Of a stretch of DNA of 64,000 bases, positions 16,777 to 24,671 are shown one piece after another. The stretch is taken from positions 354,876-418,875 of the forward strand of contig NZ_FNAP01000002.1 of assembly GCF_900101965.1 (NCBI RefSeq), in the 5' to 3' direction. Under the pieces are notes generated by a model. That model searched no databases and had not been told where the DNA came from. It saw nothing but the letters and a program-made list of their open reading frames with translations. Position numbers and translations under genes: made by a program. The stretch's first letter is position 1. Each line of letters begins with the position of its first letter. This DNA comes from Rhodospira trueperi. Lineage in GTDB: Bacteria; Pseudomonadota; Alphaproteobacteria; Rhodospirillales; Rhodospirillaceae.

Positions 16777-16878
16777 AGCAAATCCCGAGCGATCCGGAAC
16801 GAATCGCGACGACGATTTGCTTCAAGATGAAAGGATTAGAGCGCGTTGCGTGAGTCAGAACGCACGCAACGCGCTCTA
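16775..16878. repeat. Two-hairpin intergenic repeat between importer and hcr operon
   Basis: The first stem is AGCAAATC (16777-16784) with GATTTGCT (16814-16821). The second is a perfect 15-bp stem, TAGAGCGCGTTGCGT (16837-16851) with ACGCAACGCGCTCTA (16864-16878). The element begins inside the livF stop codon. There is no U-tract, so it is more like a dispersed repeat or RNA-stabilising structure than an intrinsic terminator. Confidence 0.6.
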
Positions 16879-16907
16879 GAGACCGGGCAGAGGAGGGGGG
16901 AGAGAGC

Positions 16908-18536
16908 ATGGTGGAGATGCGGACACCGACCCTGACCGTCGATCCGGCGACATCGCCCGCGACCATTCGTTTCGGGTCGGGCTTCAATGTCGCCGTGCCC
17001 TTCATCGACCGCCATCTGGAGGAGGGGCGGGGCGACAGGACCGCGTATGTCACCACCGGCGGGCGCACCGTCACCTTTGCCGACCTGGCCGCCGGCGTGA
17101 ACCGCTGCGGCAATTCCCTGCGGGGGCAGGGCCTGGAGCCGGGCGCGCGGGTGATCCTGGTGGTCAAGGATTGTCCGGAATTCCTGTTCCTGTTCTGGGG
17201 CGCGATCAAGGCGGGCTTGGTGCCGGTGCCGCTCAACACCCTGCTGCGGACGGAGGATTACCGCTGGATCATTGAGGACTCCGGGTGCGCGGCCGTGGTC
17301 TGGAGCCCGGAGTATGCCGCCGAGGTGGTTCCCGCCGTGCAGGCCGCCGACCCGGGGCCGGCGGTGGCGCTGCCGGTGGAGGGGGAAGGGGAGGGGCGGA
17401 CGCTGCTGTCGCTGATGGACGGTGCTGTGGATACCCTCGCGGCCGAACCGGCCGACGCGCTGGACCCGTGCTTCTGGCTCTACTCCTCCGGTTCGACCGG
17501 GCGGCCCAAGGGCGCCGTGCACCGCCACCGCGACATGGTGGTGACCAGTCAGTGGTTCGGGTGCGAGGTGCTGGGCGTTGGCCCCGATGACCTGACGTTC
17601 TCGGCCTCCAAGCTGTTCTTCGCCTATGGGCTGGGCAACGCGGCCACCGTGCCGCTGTGGACCGGATCGGCGGCGGTGCTGCTGGACGAGAAGCCGACCC
17701 CCGCCAATACGCTCGCGGTCATCGAACGGTTCCGGCCCACCGTCTACTACGGCGTGCCCACCCTGTACGCCGCTCAGCTTCAGGCGCTGGAGACGACGGA
17801 CGCCGATCTGTCGTCGCTGCGGCTGTGCTTTTCGGCCGGGGAGCCCTTGCCGGCCGAGATCTTTCGCCGCTGGACGCAGCGCACCGGGCTGACGATCCTG
17901 GACGGCATCGGCTCCACCGAGGCGCTGCACATCTTCCTGTGCAACCGCCCGGACGGCGCCCAACCCGGGTCCAGCGGTCGGCCGGTGCCGGGTTACACCG
18001 TGCGCATCGTCGATGATACCGACGCCGAGGTGCCGCCGGGCGAGGTCGGCCGCCTTCAGGTCAAGGGTTGGTCCACGGCGGCGTTCTACTGGAACAACCC
18101 GGACCAGACCGCCGCCACCATGCGCGGCGAGTGGCTCGACACCGGCGATACCTTCCGATGCGACGAGGACGGGCGTTTTCAGTACTGCGGTCGCAGCAAC
18201 GACATGCTGAAGGTGGGCGGCATCTGGTGCTCACCCATCGAGATCGAGAGCCGCATCATCACCCATCCCGACGTGCTGGAGGCCGCCGTTGTCGGCGTTC
18301 CCGACACCGACGGCCTGATCAAGCCGGAGGCCTGGGTGGTGCTGCGCGACGGCGTGCGCGAGAGCGACCCCCTGCGCGAGGCCCTGGTGCGGCACTGCAA
18401 GGAGGGACTGGCGCCCTACAAGTACCCCCGCCGCATTCATGTCCTGGACGACCTGCCGAAGACCGCGACCGGCAAGATCCAGCGTTTCCGGCTGCGCCAG
18501 ATGGCGGCGGCGGGGTCCGTGCCCGCTCCCCAATGA
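16908..18536 (+). CDS. hbaA: Benzoate-CoA ligase family protein, probable 4-hydroxybenzoate-CoA ligase
   Basis: This 542-residue paralogue of the ligase at 6040 shares most long motifs with it: YSSGSTGRPKGAVH from residue 192, FFAYGLGNAATVPLW, ILDGIGSTEALHIF, SNDMLKVGGIWC and the A10 stretch PKTATGKIQRF with Lys523. A very strong purine-rich ribosome binding site (GAGGAGGGGGG) precedes ATG 16908. Its place immediately before the 4-hydroxybenzoyl-CoA reductase subunits reproduces hbaABCD of R. palustris, so activation of 4-hydroxybenzoate is the best guess. Benzoate or 3-hydroxybenzoate activity is possible. Lys523 would be the acetylation target for the Pat or BadL-like enzymes encoded upstream. 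Confidence 0.87.
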   Translation: MVEMRTPTLTVDPATSPATIRFGSGFNVAVPFIDRHLEEGRGDRTAYVTTGGRTVTFADLAAGVNRCGNSLRGQGLEPGARVILVVKDCPEFLFLFWGAIKAGLVPVPLNTLLRTEDYRWIIEDSGCAAVVWSPEYAAEVVPAVQAADPGPAVALPVEGEGEGRTLLSLMDGAVDTLAAEPADALDPCFWLYSSGSTGRPKGAVHRHRDMVVTSQWFGCEVLGVGPDDLTFSASKLFFAYGLGNAATVPLWTGSAAVLLDEKPTPANTLAVIERFRPTVYYGVPTLYAAQLQALETTDADLSSLRLCFSAGEPLPAEIFRRWTQRTGLTILDGIGSTEALHIFLCNRPDGAQPGSSGRPVPGYTVRIVDDTDAEVPPGEVGRLQVKGWSTAAFYWNNPDQTAATMRGEWLDTGDTFRCDEDGRFQYCGRSNDMLKVGGIWCSPIEIESRIITHPDVLEAAVVGVPDTDGLIKPEAWVVLRDGVRESDPLREALVRHCKEGLAPYKYPRRIHVLDDLPKTATGKIQRFRLRQMAAAGSVPAPQ

Positions 18537-18576
18537 CCTCACCCCGGTTTCCCGACCCGAAGCGACAGGACAGCCC

Positions 18577-19050
18577 ATGAAGTCGGTTCTTGACCTCACC
18601 GTGAATGGCCGCGCGCGGCAGGATCTGGTGGAAGACTCCACCCTGTTGCTGGACTACCTGCGCGATGTGGCCGGCCTGACCGGCACCAAGCAGGGCTGCG
18701 ACGGCGGCGAGTGCGGCGCCTGCACCGTGCTGGTGGACGACCGCCCGCGTCTGGCGTGCTCGACGCTGGCCCACCAGGTGGCCGGCCGGCGCGTGGAAAC
18801 CATCGAGGGGCAGGCGCGCAACAGCCGCATGAACCGTCTGCAGAGGGCGTTCCACGAGCGTTTGGGCACCCAGTGCGGCTATTGCACGCCGGGCATGATC
18901 ATGGCCGCCGAGGGCCTGTTGCGGCGTGACCCGGCACCGTCCCCGGAGGCGATCCGCGAGGCGCTGGCCGGCAACCTGTGCCGCTGCACCGGGTACGTGA
19001 AGATCATCGAGTCTGTTCAGGCCGCCGCAACCGAGGAGGCCGCGTCATGA
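18577..19050 (+). CDS. hcrC: 4-hydroxybenzoyl-CoA reductase gamma subunit ([2Fe-2S] subunit)
   Basis: This 157-residue xanthine-oxidase-family iron-sulfur subunit carries both [2Fe-2S] clusters. The plant-ferredoxin-type site uses Cys41, Cys46, Cys49 (CDGGECGAC) and Cys61; the second uses Cys100 and Cys103 (CGYC) with Cys135 and Cys137 (CRC). All ligands are intact. The enzyme removes the para-hydroxyl group of 4-hydroxybenzoyl-CoA as water, giving benzoyl-CoA, with electrons entering through the beta subunit. Its stop overlaps the start of the alpha subunit (ATGA). Among related families, the context with an aromatic ligase and an iron-sulfur-containing beta subunit supports the hcr/hba assignment. 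Confidence 0.93.
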   Translation: MKSVLDLTVNGRARQDLVEDSTLLLDYLRDVAGLTGTKQGCDGGECGACTVLVDDRPRLACSTLAHQVAGRRVETIEGQARNSRMNRLQRAFHERLGTQCGYCTPGMIMAAEGLLRRDPAPSPEAIREALAGNLCRCTGYVKIIESVQAAATEEAAS

Positions 19051-21344
19051 CAGCTCTTTCCCCCAAGGGCGGCATCGGGGTACCGACGCCGCTGGTGGAC
19101 GGCATCGAGAAGGTGACCGGCCGCGCCCGCTACACCGCCGATCTGCGGCCCGCCGATGCCCTGGCGGGGGCCATCCTGCGCAGCCCGGTGTCCCACGGCA
19201 TCCTGCGCGACGTGGACACGGCGGCGGCCGAGGCGCTGCCGGGCGTGCTGGCGGTGGTCACCGGCGCCGACTGCGCGGTGCCCTTCGGCGTGCTGCCGAT
19301 CGCGCGGAACGAATACCCGTTGGCGCGGGAGCGGGTGCGTTATCGGGGCGAGCCCATCGCCGCCGTGGCCGCCGTGGACGCGCGCACGGCGGCCCAAGCG
19401 CTGGCGCTGATCCGCGCCGACATCGCGCCGCTGCCGGCGGTGTTCGAAAGCGCCAAGGCGCGCGCGCCGAAAGCGCCGCTTCTGCACGACGACAAGCCCG
19501 GCAATATCGAGCGCGAGGTGCACCAGTCGTTCGGCGACGTGGAGGCCGGGTTCGTCGCCGCCGCCCTGGTGCGCGAGCGCGCGTTCTCGTTCGCCGAGGT
19601 CAATCACGTCCACCTGGAGCCCAACGCCACGCTGGCCGCGTACGACCCCGACCGCGATTGGCTGACCCTGCACACCACCACCCAGGTGCCGTACTACGTT
19701 CACCTGACCGTCGCCCAGTGCCTGGAGATGGATACCGCCCGTATCCGCGTGGTGAAGCCGTTCCTGGGCGGCGGCTTCGGCGCGCGGACGGAGGCGCTGG
19801 GCTTCGAGGTCATCGCCGCCCTGCTGGCCCGCAAGGCCGGCGGCACGGTGTTCCTTTCGCTGTCGCGCGAGGACACCTTCCTGACCCATCGCGGCCGCCC
19901 CCAGGCCGAGATTACCCTGAAGCTGGGCCTGACGGCCGAGGGCCGGCTGACCGCCTGCGCCGCGACCTGCGTGCAGCGCGGTGGGGCCTATGCCGGCTAT
20001 GGCATCATCACCATCCTGTATGCTGGCGCGTTGCTGCATGGTTTGTACGACATTCCGGCCGTCACCTACGACGGCTGGCGGGTCTACACCAACCTGCCGC
20101 CCTGCGGGGCCATGCGCGGCCACGGCACCGTGGACATGCGCGCCGCGTTCGAGGCGCTGCTGGACGAGATGGCGGCCGAACTGGGACTCGATCCCTTCGC
20201 GGTGCGGCGCGTCAACCTGCTGACCGTGCCCACCACGACCCTGATGGGCCAGAAGGTCTTGAGCAACGGTCTGGCCGAGTGCCTGGATTGGGTCGAACAG
20301 GCCTCCGGCTGGCGCGAGCGGCGCGGCGGTCTGCCGCCCGGGCGCGGCCTGGGCATGGCCTGTTCGCACTACGTCTCCGGCACCTCCAAGCCCAAGCATT
20401 GGACCGGCGAGCCGCACGCCGTCATCAACCTGAAGCTCGATTTCGACGGCGGCATCACCATCCTGACCGGCGCGGCGGACATCGGCCAGGGCTCCTCGAC
20501 CGTGGTTGCTCAGGTGGTCGGCGAGGTGCTGGGGTGTGATCCCGGGCGGTTGCGGGTGATCAGCAGCGACAGCGCGGTGACCCCCAAGGACAACGGCAGC
20601 TACTCCTCCCGTGTGACCTTCATGGTCGGCAACGCCACCATCCAGGCGGCGGAGCGGCTGAAGGAGATCCTGGTGATGGCGGCCGCCCGGCGCCTGGACG
20701 CCGCGCCCGACCAGATTGAATGCCTGGGCGAGACCTTCCGCGTGGCCGGGTCCCAGGACACCGGCCTATCCTTCGGTGACGTGGTGCGCGAGGCCCTGGT
20801 GGACACCGGGACGCTCACAGTGAAGGGCACCTTCACCTGCCCGGTGGAGTTCCAGGGCGACAAGGCCATCCGGGGCAGCGCCATCGGCGCCTCAATGGGT
20901 TTTTCCTATGCCGCCCAGGTGGCGGAGTGCTCGGTCGATCCGGTCACCGGCCGGGTCACGGTCCACAAGCTCTGGGTGGCCGCCGACGTCGGCCGGGCCA
21001 TCAATCCCCTGGCCGTCGAGGGGCAGATCCAAGGCGCGGCCTGGATGGGGGTGGGTCAAGCCCTGTCCGAGGAAACCAACTGGCGCGACGGGCGCGGCAT
21101 CGCCACCAACCTGCTCGACTACCGTGTGCCGACCATCGCGGAAAGCCCCGAGATCGAGGTCCACATCATCGAGAGCTTGGACCCGAACGGGCCGTTCGGC
21201 GCCAAGGAGGCGAGCGAGGGGCCGCTGGCCGGCAGCATCGCCGCCATCATGAATGCCGTCCACGACGCCTCCGGCGTTCGCGCCCGCGCGCTGCCGCTGA
21301 GCCCCGAGCGGGTGTTCGACCTTCTTGCGCCCAACGGAGCGTGA
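19047..21344 (+). CDS. hcrA: 4-hydroxybenzoyl-CoA reductase alpha subunit (molybdopterin subunit)
   Basis: This 765-residue molybdenum-cofactor subunit belongs to the xanthine oxidase family. Visible cofactor and active-site regions are [18 protein letters not shown], the [16 protein letters not shown] arginine loop, [19 protein letters not shown], and near the C terminus [16 protein letters not shown], which occupies the position of the catalytic glutamate loop. Here the aromatic ring of 4-hydroxybenzoyl-CoA is reductively dehydroxylated. ATG 19047 overlaps the gamma-subunit stop; the frame extends upstream only as a shadow of hcrC. Gene order gamma-alpha-beta matches hbaBCD. Confidence 0.93.
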   Translation: MTALSPKGGIGVPTPLVDGIEKVTGRARYTADLRPADALAGAILRSPVSHGILRDVDTAAAEALPGVLAVVTGADCAVPFGVLPIARNEYPLARERVRYRGEPIAAVAAVDARTAAQALALIRADIAPLPAVFESAKARAPKAPLLHDDKPGNIEREVHQSFGDVEAGFVAAALVRERAFSFAEVNHVHLEPNATLAAYDPDRDWLTLHTTTQVPYYVHLTVAQCLEMDTARIRVVKPFLGGGFGARTEALGFEVIAALLARKAGGTVFLSLSREDTFLTHRGRPQAEITLKLGLTAEGRLTACAATCVQRGGAYAGYGIITILYAGALLHGLYDIPAVTYDGWRVYTNLPPCGAMRGHGTVDMRAAFEALLDEMAAELGLDPFAVRRVNLLTVPTTTLMGQKVLSNGLAECLDWVEQASGWRERRGGLPPGRGLGMACSHYVSGTSKPKHWTGEPHAVINLKLDFDGGITILTGAADIGQGSSTVVAQVVGEVLGCDPGRLRVISSDSAVTPKDNGSYSSRVTFMVGNATIQAAERLKEILVMAAARRLDAAPDQIECLGETFRVAGSQDTGLSFGDVVREALVDTGTLTVKGTFTCPVEFQGDKAIRGSAIGASMGFSYAAQVAECSVDPVTGRVTVHKLWVAADVGRAINPLAVEGQIQGAAWMGVGQALSEETNWRDGRGIATNLLDYRVPTIAESPEIEVHIIESLDPNGPFGAKEASEGPLAGSIAAIMNAVHDASGVRARALPLSPERVFDLLAPNGA

Positions 21345-21348
21345 CGCC

Positions 21349-22353
21349 ATGACGCCCATGCCGCAGGTCCGCCTGCATCGCCCGACCTCGACCGCCGATG
21401 CCGTGGCCGCGCTGGCCACTGCGCCGGGCAGCCGCCCGCTGGCCGGCGGCACCGACCTGTTGGTCAACCTGCGCCGTGGTCTGGACGCGCCGCCGGCGCT
21501 TGTGGATCTGTCAGCCATCCCCGACCTGGACGGTATCGCGGTGGACGAGGACAGCGGCGCCTTGGTGCTGGGGGCGTCCGTCACTCTGGCGCGGCTGGCC
21601 GCCGACTCCCGCGTGCTCGACGGCTGGCCGGTGCTGGCCCGCGCCGCCGCCTGTGTGGCCGGACCGACTCATCGCGAAGCCGCCACCGTGGCCGGCAACC
21701 TGTGTCAGGACACCCGGTGCGTGTTTGTGAACCAAAGCGAATGGTGGCGCGCCGCCAACGGGTTCTGCATGAAGGCCGGCGGCGAGACGTGCCACGTGGT
21801 TCCGAAGAGCGACCGCTGTCACGCCGCCTACGCCGGCGATATCGCTCCGGCGCTGATGGTTCTCGGCGCATCGGTCGAGGTGCTGGAGCCGCAAGGATCG
21901 CGCCGTCTGCCGCTCGCCGATCTGTTCCGGGCCGACGGCCGCGCGCACTTGGCTCTGGCCCCCGGCGCCTTGGTCACCGCCGTCATCGTGCCGCCGCTGG
22001 ACGGGGCCGTGGCCGGGTACGCCAAGGTGCGCGTGCGTGACGCCATCGACTTTCCCCTGGCCGGGGTCGCCGCGCTGGTGCGCCGCGCGGGAGACCGAAT
22101 GACCAACGTCCGGCTGGCCCTGACCGGGGTGGCCCCGGCGCCGGTGGCCGTGCCGGGGCTGGACGGCCTGATCAGCGAGCCGTGGACCGAGGCGGCGGCC
22201 GCCACCGTCACGGAGGCTGTGGGCAAGGTGTGCATTCCGCTGCGCACCACCGCCGCCTCGCCCCGCTACCGCCGCGCGGTGGCCATCGGCTCGGCGGTCC
22301 GGCTGCTCGGCGATTTGTGGGCCGAGGCCGAAACGGAAGGATCACCAGCATGA
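21349..22353 (+). CDS. hcrB: 4-hydroxybenzoyl-CoA reductase beta subunit (FAD, extra [4Fe-4S])
   Basis: This 334-residue FAD-binding subunit of the CO dehydrogenase medium-chain type has the FAD motifs PLAGGTDLLVNLRRG and ATVAGNLCQDTRC. It also contains the loop unique to 4-hydroxybenzoyl-CoA reductases: cysteines at 124, 140, 148 and 157 within about 35 residues (FVNQSEWWRAANGFCMK, ETCHVV, DRCHAAYAGD). In the Thauera enzyme such an insert binds an additional [4Fe-4S] cluster that lets electrons flow from ferredoxin towards the molybdenum site. This loop is the strongest evidence that the whole operon is hcr rather than another xanthine oxidase-type hydroxylase. It overlaps the thioesterase gene by 4 bases. 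Confidence 0.94.
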   Translation: MTPMPQVRLHRPTSTADAVAALATAPGSRPLAGGTDLLVNLRRGLDAPPALVDLSAIPDLDGIAVDEDSGALVLGASVTLARLAADSRVLDGWPVLARAAACVAGPTHREAATVAGNLCQDTRCVFVNQSEWWRAANGFCMKAGGETCHVVPKSDRCHAAYAGDIAPALMVLGASVEVLEPQGSRRLPLADLFRADGRAHLALAPGALVTAVIVPPLDGAVAGYAKVRVRDAIDFPLAGVAALVRRAGDRMTNVRLALTGVAPAPVAVPGLDGLISEPWTEAAAATVTEAVGKVCIPLRTTAASPRYRRAVAIGSAVRLLGDLWAEAETEGSPA

Positions 22354-22841
22354 CCGCGCCCATGGACGATGACCGCCCAATGGAACCCGAAGGCGCCACG
22401 ATCGGGCCGCAGACGACGCCCTTCCTGCACCGGATCCGGGTGCGTTGGGGCGACTGCGACCCCGCCGCCATCGCCTATACGCCGAATATTCCGGCCTGGG
22501 CGCTGGAGGCCATCGAGTCCTGGTGGAGCCACCACACCGATCATGACTGGTACCGGTTCAATATCGACCGCCGGCTCGGCACCCCGTTCGTGCACATGCG
22601 GCTGGACTTCCGCGCCCCCATTACGCCCCGTCATGCCCTGGACTGTGAGGTCAGAATGACGCGGCTGGGGCGGACATCCGTCACCCACGAGGTGTGCGGA
22701 TACCAGGACGGAGTCCTCTGTTTCGCTGGCGAGTTTGTGGCCGTGTTCGTCGAGGCTGGCGCCATGACGCCGATGTCTCCTCCCGAGGATGTGGTCGAAC
22801 GCATTCGTGCGACGGCTGCTGTCCCGCAGGGGGCGGGCTGA
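22350..22841 (+). CDS. 4-hydroxybenzoyl-CoA thioesterase family protein
   Basis: This 163-residue hotdog-fold acyl-CoA thioesterase carries the active-site signature RVRWGDCDPAAIAYTPN, with Asp37 at the position of the catalytic aspartate of the Pseudomonas 4-hydroxybenzoyl-CoA thioesterase (GDCDPAGI). The N terminus has about 25 extra polar residues. The ATG overlaps the hcrB stop, so it is translated with the reductase. A likely role is releasing CoA from dead-end or excess aryl-CoA esters to protect the CoA pool, or letting the aromatic acid leave the cell. Substrate specificity is inferred from the family and operon. Confidence 0.88.
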   Translation: MTAPMDDDRPMEPEGATIGPQTTPFLHRIRVRWGDCDPAAIAYTPNIPAWALEAIESWWSHHTDHDWYRFNIDRRLGTPFVHMRLDFRAPITPRHALDCEVRMTRLGRTSVTHEVCGYQDGVLCFAGEFVAVFVEAGAMTPMSPPEDVVERIRATAAVPQGAG

Positions 22842-22999
22842 TTGAGGGGCGGGGAAGCACGGCGCTCTCCTTTCAACCGGTGGGCGACTCTGATTGCAGC
22901 CGCGGCGCCCGCCGGTGTGCCCGCTGCGCCGGCATCGCGCCGGGGTGATGCCCCCCCCCTGTCCGGAAGGCATACGACCTCCGTCAGGCAAGAATCCGA

Positions 23000-23029
23000 T
23001 TGCGTTCCGGAACAGATCGCGCCTATACT
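23000..23029 (+). promoter_or_regulatory. Candidate promoter of flagellin gene
   Basis: TTGCGT at 23000-23005 and TATACT at 23024-23029 are separated by 18 bases, about 90 bases before the flagellin ATG. A sigma54-like GGC...TTGC pattern nearby has wrong spacing (13 instead of 10 between GG and GC), and no sigma28 consensus was seen. The 277-base gap 22842-23118 otherwise shows only a run of nine C residues near 22951. Confidence 0.3.
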
Positions 23030-23118
23030 CGCGCTTGATCACCAGAAGGTGACCAACCCACGGGCGTATGAGCACCCGTTATCGGGACACAGCCCGACAC
23101 ACCAGAAAGGATCCAGTC

Positions 23119-24456
23119 ATGGCTGACGTTACCCTTACTGCTGGCATTCGCGCCAATCTGCTCTCCCTTCAAAATACGTCCTCGCTGATTGAGGACACCC
23201 AGTTCAAGCTGTCCACCGGTAAGAAGGTGAACAGCGCGCTGGACGATCCGATTTCGTTTTTCAAGGCGCAGTCCCTGAATTACCGCGCGGCGGACCTGAC
23301 CGCCCGTAAGGACTCGATTCTGCAGGGCCTGCAGACCATTACCGCCGCCGACAAAGGCATCAAGAGCATCATTGACCTGGTCGACACCGCGCAATCGAAG
23401 GCGCTGGCGGCGCAGGAGCTGGATACCACCCGCGCTTATGGTCTGACGACCGCCGGGACGGCGGCTGTTCTGACCACACAGGAAGCCTTCTCCCAGTTGG
23501 CGTTTGTTGAGGACAATGGGTGGACCAACCTTTCCATTGCGGAAAACAAGGACGCGTTCCTCGAAAACCTTGGCAAGATGGTGATCGGCACCGCCACCGG
23601 TGAAGTCGCGGCCGGCAACGAAGCCGTCAAAATCATCTACACGATGGATGCGAGCACGACGGTCATCTCCGCCAACCTGACCTGGGACGAGGTTGCCGAA
23701 AACGCCGACAAGACGGCGACGTTCAGCACGATTACGGTCAATGACCTGCTGGACGCGATGACCGTCAAGTTCGAGGGGCTGACCTTCGAATATGATCCGG
23801 ACAGCACCGGCTTCAAGGTCTACGCCGAGGACTCGACGACCCGCATTTCGGGGATTTCGAGTGGTGTGTTCCTGACCACGTTCGGCCTGAATCTGACCAG
23901 CGGCACCAACTTGGATGGTACCGTGACGTCCTTGGACGTCGGCAAGGAACTGGCGTCTCTGGAAAACGCCTACAACGACGTTATGGATCAGATCAATTCC
24001 CTGGCCGATGATGCCAAGTATGCGGGTATCAACCTGCTGAACAGCGATGCGCTCAGCAACAAGCTGACCGTCTACTTCAACGAAGACCTGAGCGAAGATT
24101 CCAAGCTCGACGTTCAGGGCGTCAATGTCACGGCTGTGGGTCTTGGCTTGACGAAGGCGACCTGGACCTCCGACACGGACAACATCGACAAGTCCGTGGA
24201 AGAAACCCAGAGCGCCCGATCCGACCTGCGGAATGCCAGCCAGTCGTTCTCGACGGCCGCTTCCGTCCTGCAGATCCGGAACCAGTTCACCGACAACATG
24301 GTGACGACTCTGGAAGATGGTTCGGCAAGTCTGGTCAACGCCGATATCAACAAGGAAAGCGCCAACATGCTGGCCCTGCAGACCCGCCAGCAGCTCGGTA
24401 CGATCTCTCTGTCGATCGCGAACCAGTCCGAGCAGTCGGTGCTGCGTCTGTTCTAA
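23119..24456 (+). CDS. fliC: Flagellin
   Basis: This 445-residue flagellin carries the conserved N-terminal D0/D1 region (TAGIRANLLSLQNTSS, STGKKVNSALDDP) and C-terminal D1/D0 region (SANMLALQTRQQLGTISLS, ending SVLRLF). The middle, about residues 145-330, is variable, rich in Thr, Ser, Asp and Asn, and contains no cysteine. The N terminus, with phenylalanines in DDPISFFKAQSL, is like flagellins of Azospirillum and Magnetospirillum. It is exported by the flagellar type III system and polymerises into the filament; Ser and Thr in the middle are plausible sites for nonulosonic acid attached by the Maf protein encoded at 27501-29423. ATG 23119 follows AGAAAGGA. A strong terminator closes the gene. 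Confidence 0.95.
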   Translation: MADVTLTAGIRANLLSLQNTSSLIEDTQFKLSTGKKVNSALDDPISFFKAQSLNYRAADLTARKDSILQGLQTITAADKGIKSIIDLVDTAQSKALAAQELDTTRAYGLTTAGTAAVLTTQEAFSQLAFVEDNGWTNLSIAENKDAFLENLGKMVIGTATGEVAAGNEAVKIIYTMDASTTVISANLTWDEVAENADKTATFSTITVNDLLDAMTVKFEGLTFEYDPDSTGFKVYAEDSTTRISGISSGVFLTTFGLNLTSGTNLDGTVTSLDVGKELASLENAYNDVMDQINSLADDAKYAGINLLNSDALSNKLTVYFNEDLSEDSKLDVQGVNVTAVGLGLTKATWTSDTDNIDKSVEETQSARSDLRNASQSFSTAASVLQIRNQFTDNMVTTLEDGSASLVNADINKESANMLALQTRQQLGTISLSIANQSEQSVLRLF

Positions 24457-24468
24457 TATCATCCGGAC

Positions 24469-24538
24469 TGGTCGGGCCAGCCCGACCATATGGTGGTTTT
24501 CCTGGGGGCAATGGCGGCAACGCCATTGCCCCTTTTTC
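24469..24538 (+). terminator. Hairpin pair and intrinsic terminator after flagellin
   Basis: A first perfect stem, TGGTCGGG/CCCGACCA, lies at 24469-24488. A second, GGGGCAATGGCG (24505-24516) with CGCCATTGCCCC (24521-24532) around a GCAA loop, is followed directly by TTTTT. The second is a classical rho-independent terminator, as expected for a highly expressed flagellin. Confidence 0.9.
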
Positions 24539-24671
24539 TACCGATCCTTGGCTTCATGGGGTGCGTGGCAGTACCGCAAACACGGATGTTCCTCCGCCGA
24601 CGATCCTGTATAGTTCCACATCATGGAAGAGACGATCCAAGCTGCGTACCGTGACCAGGGAATGTGAGCAG

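Noticed and set aside
16777..16878. Intrinsic terminator of the importer operon
   Set aside because: Stems are strong but there is no T-run on either side, so it is listed as a repeat.
22991..23007. Possible sigma54 promoter for flagellin (GGCAAG...TTGC)
   Set aside because: Thirteen bases separate the GG and GC elements instead of ten, so it does not fit the consensus.
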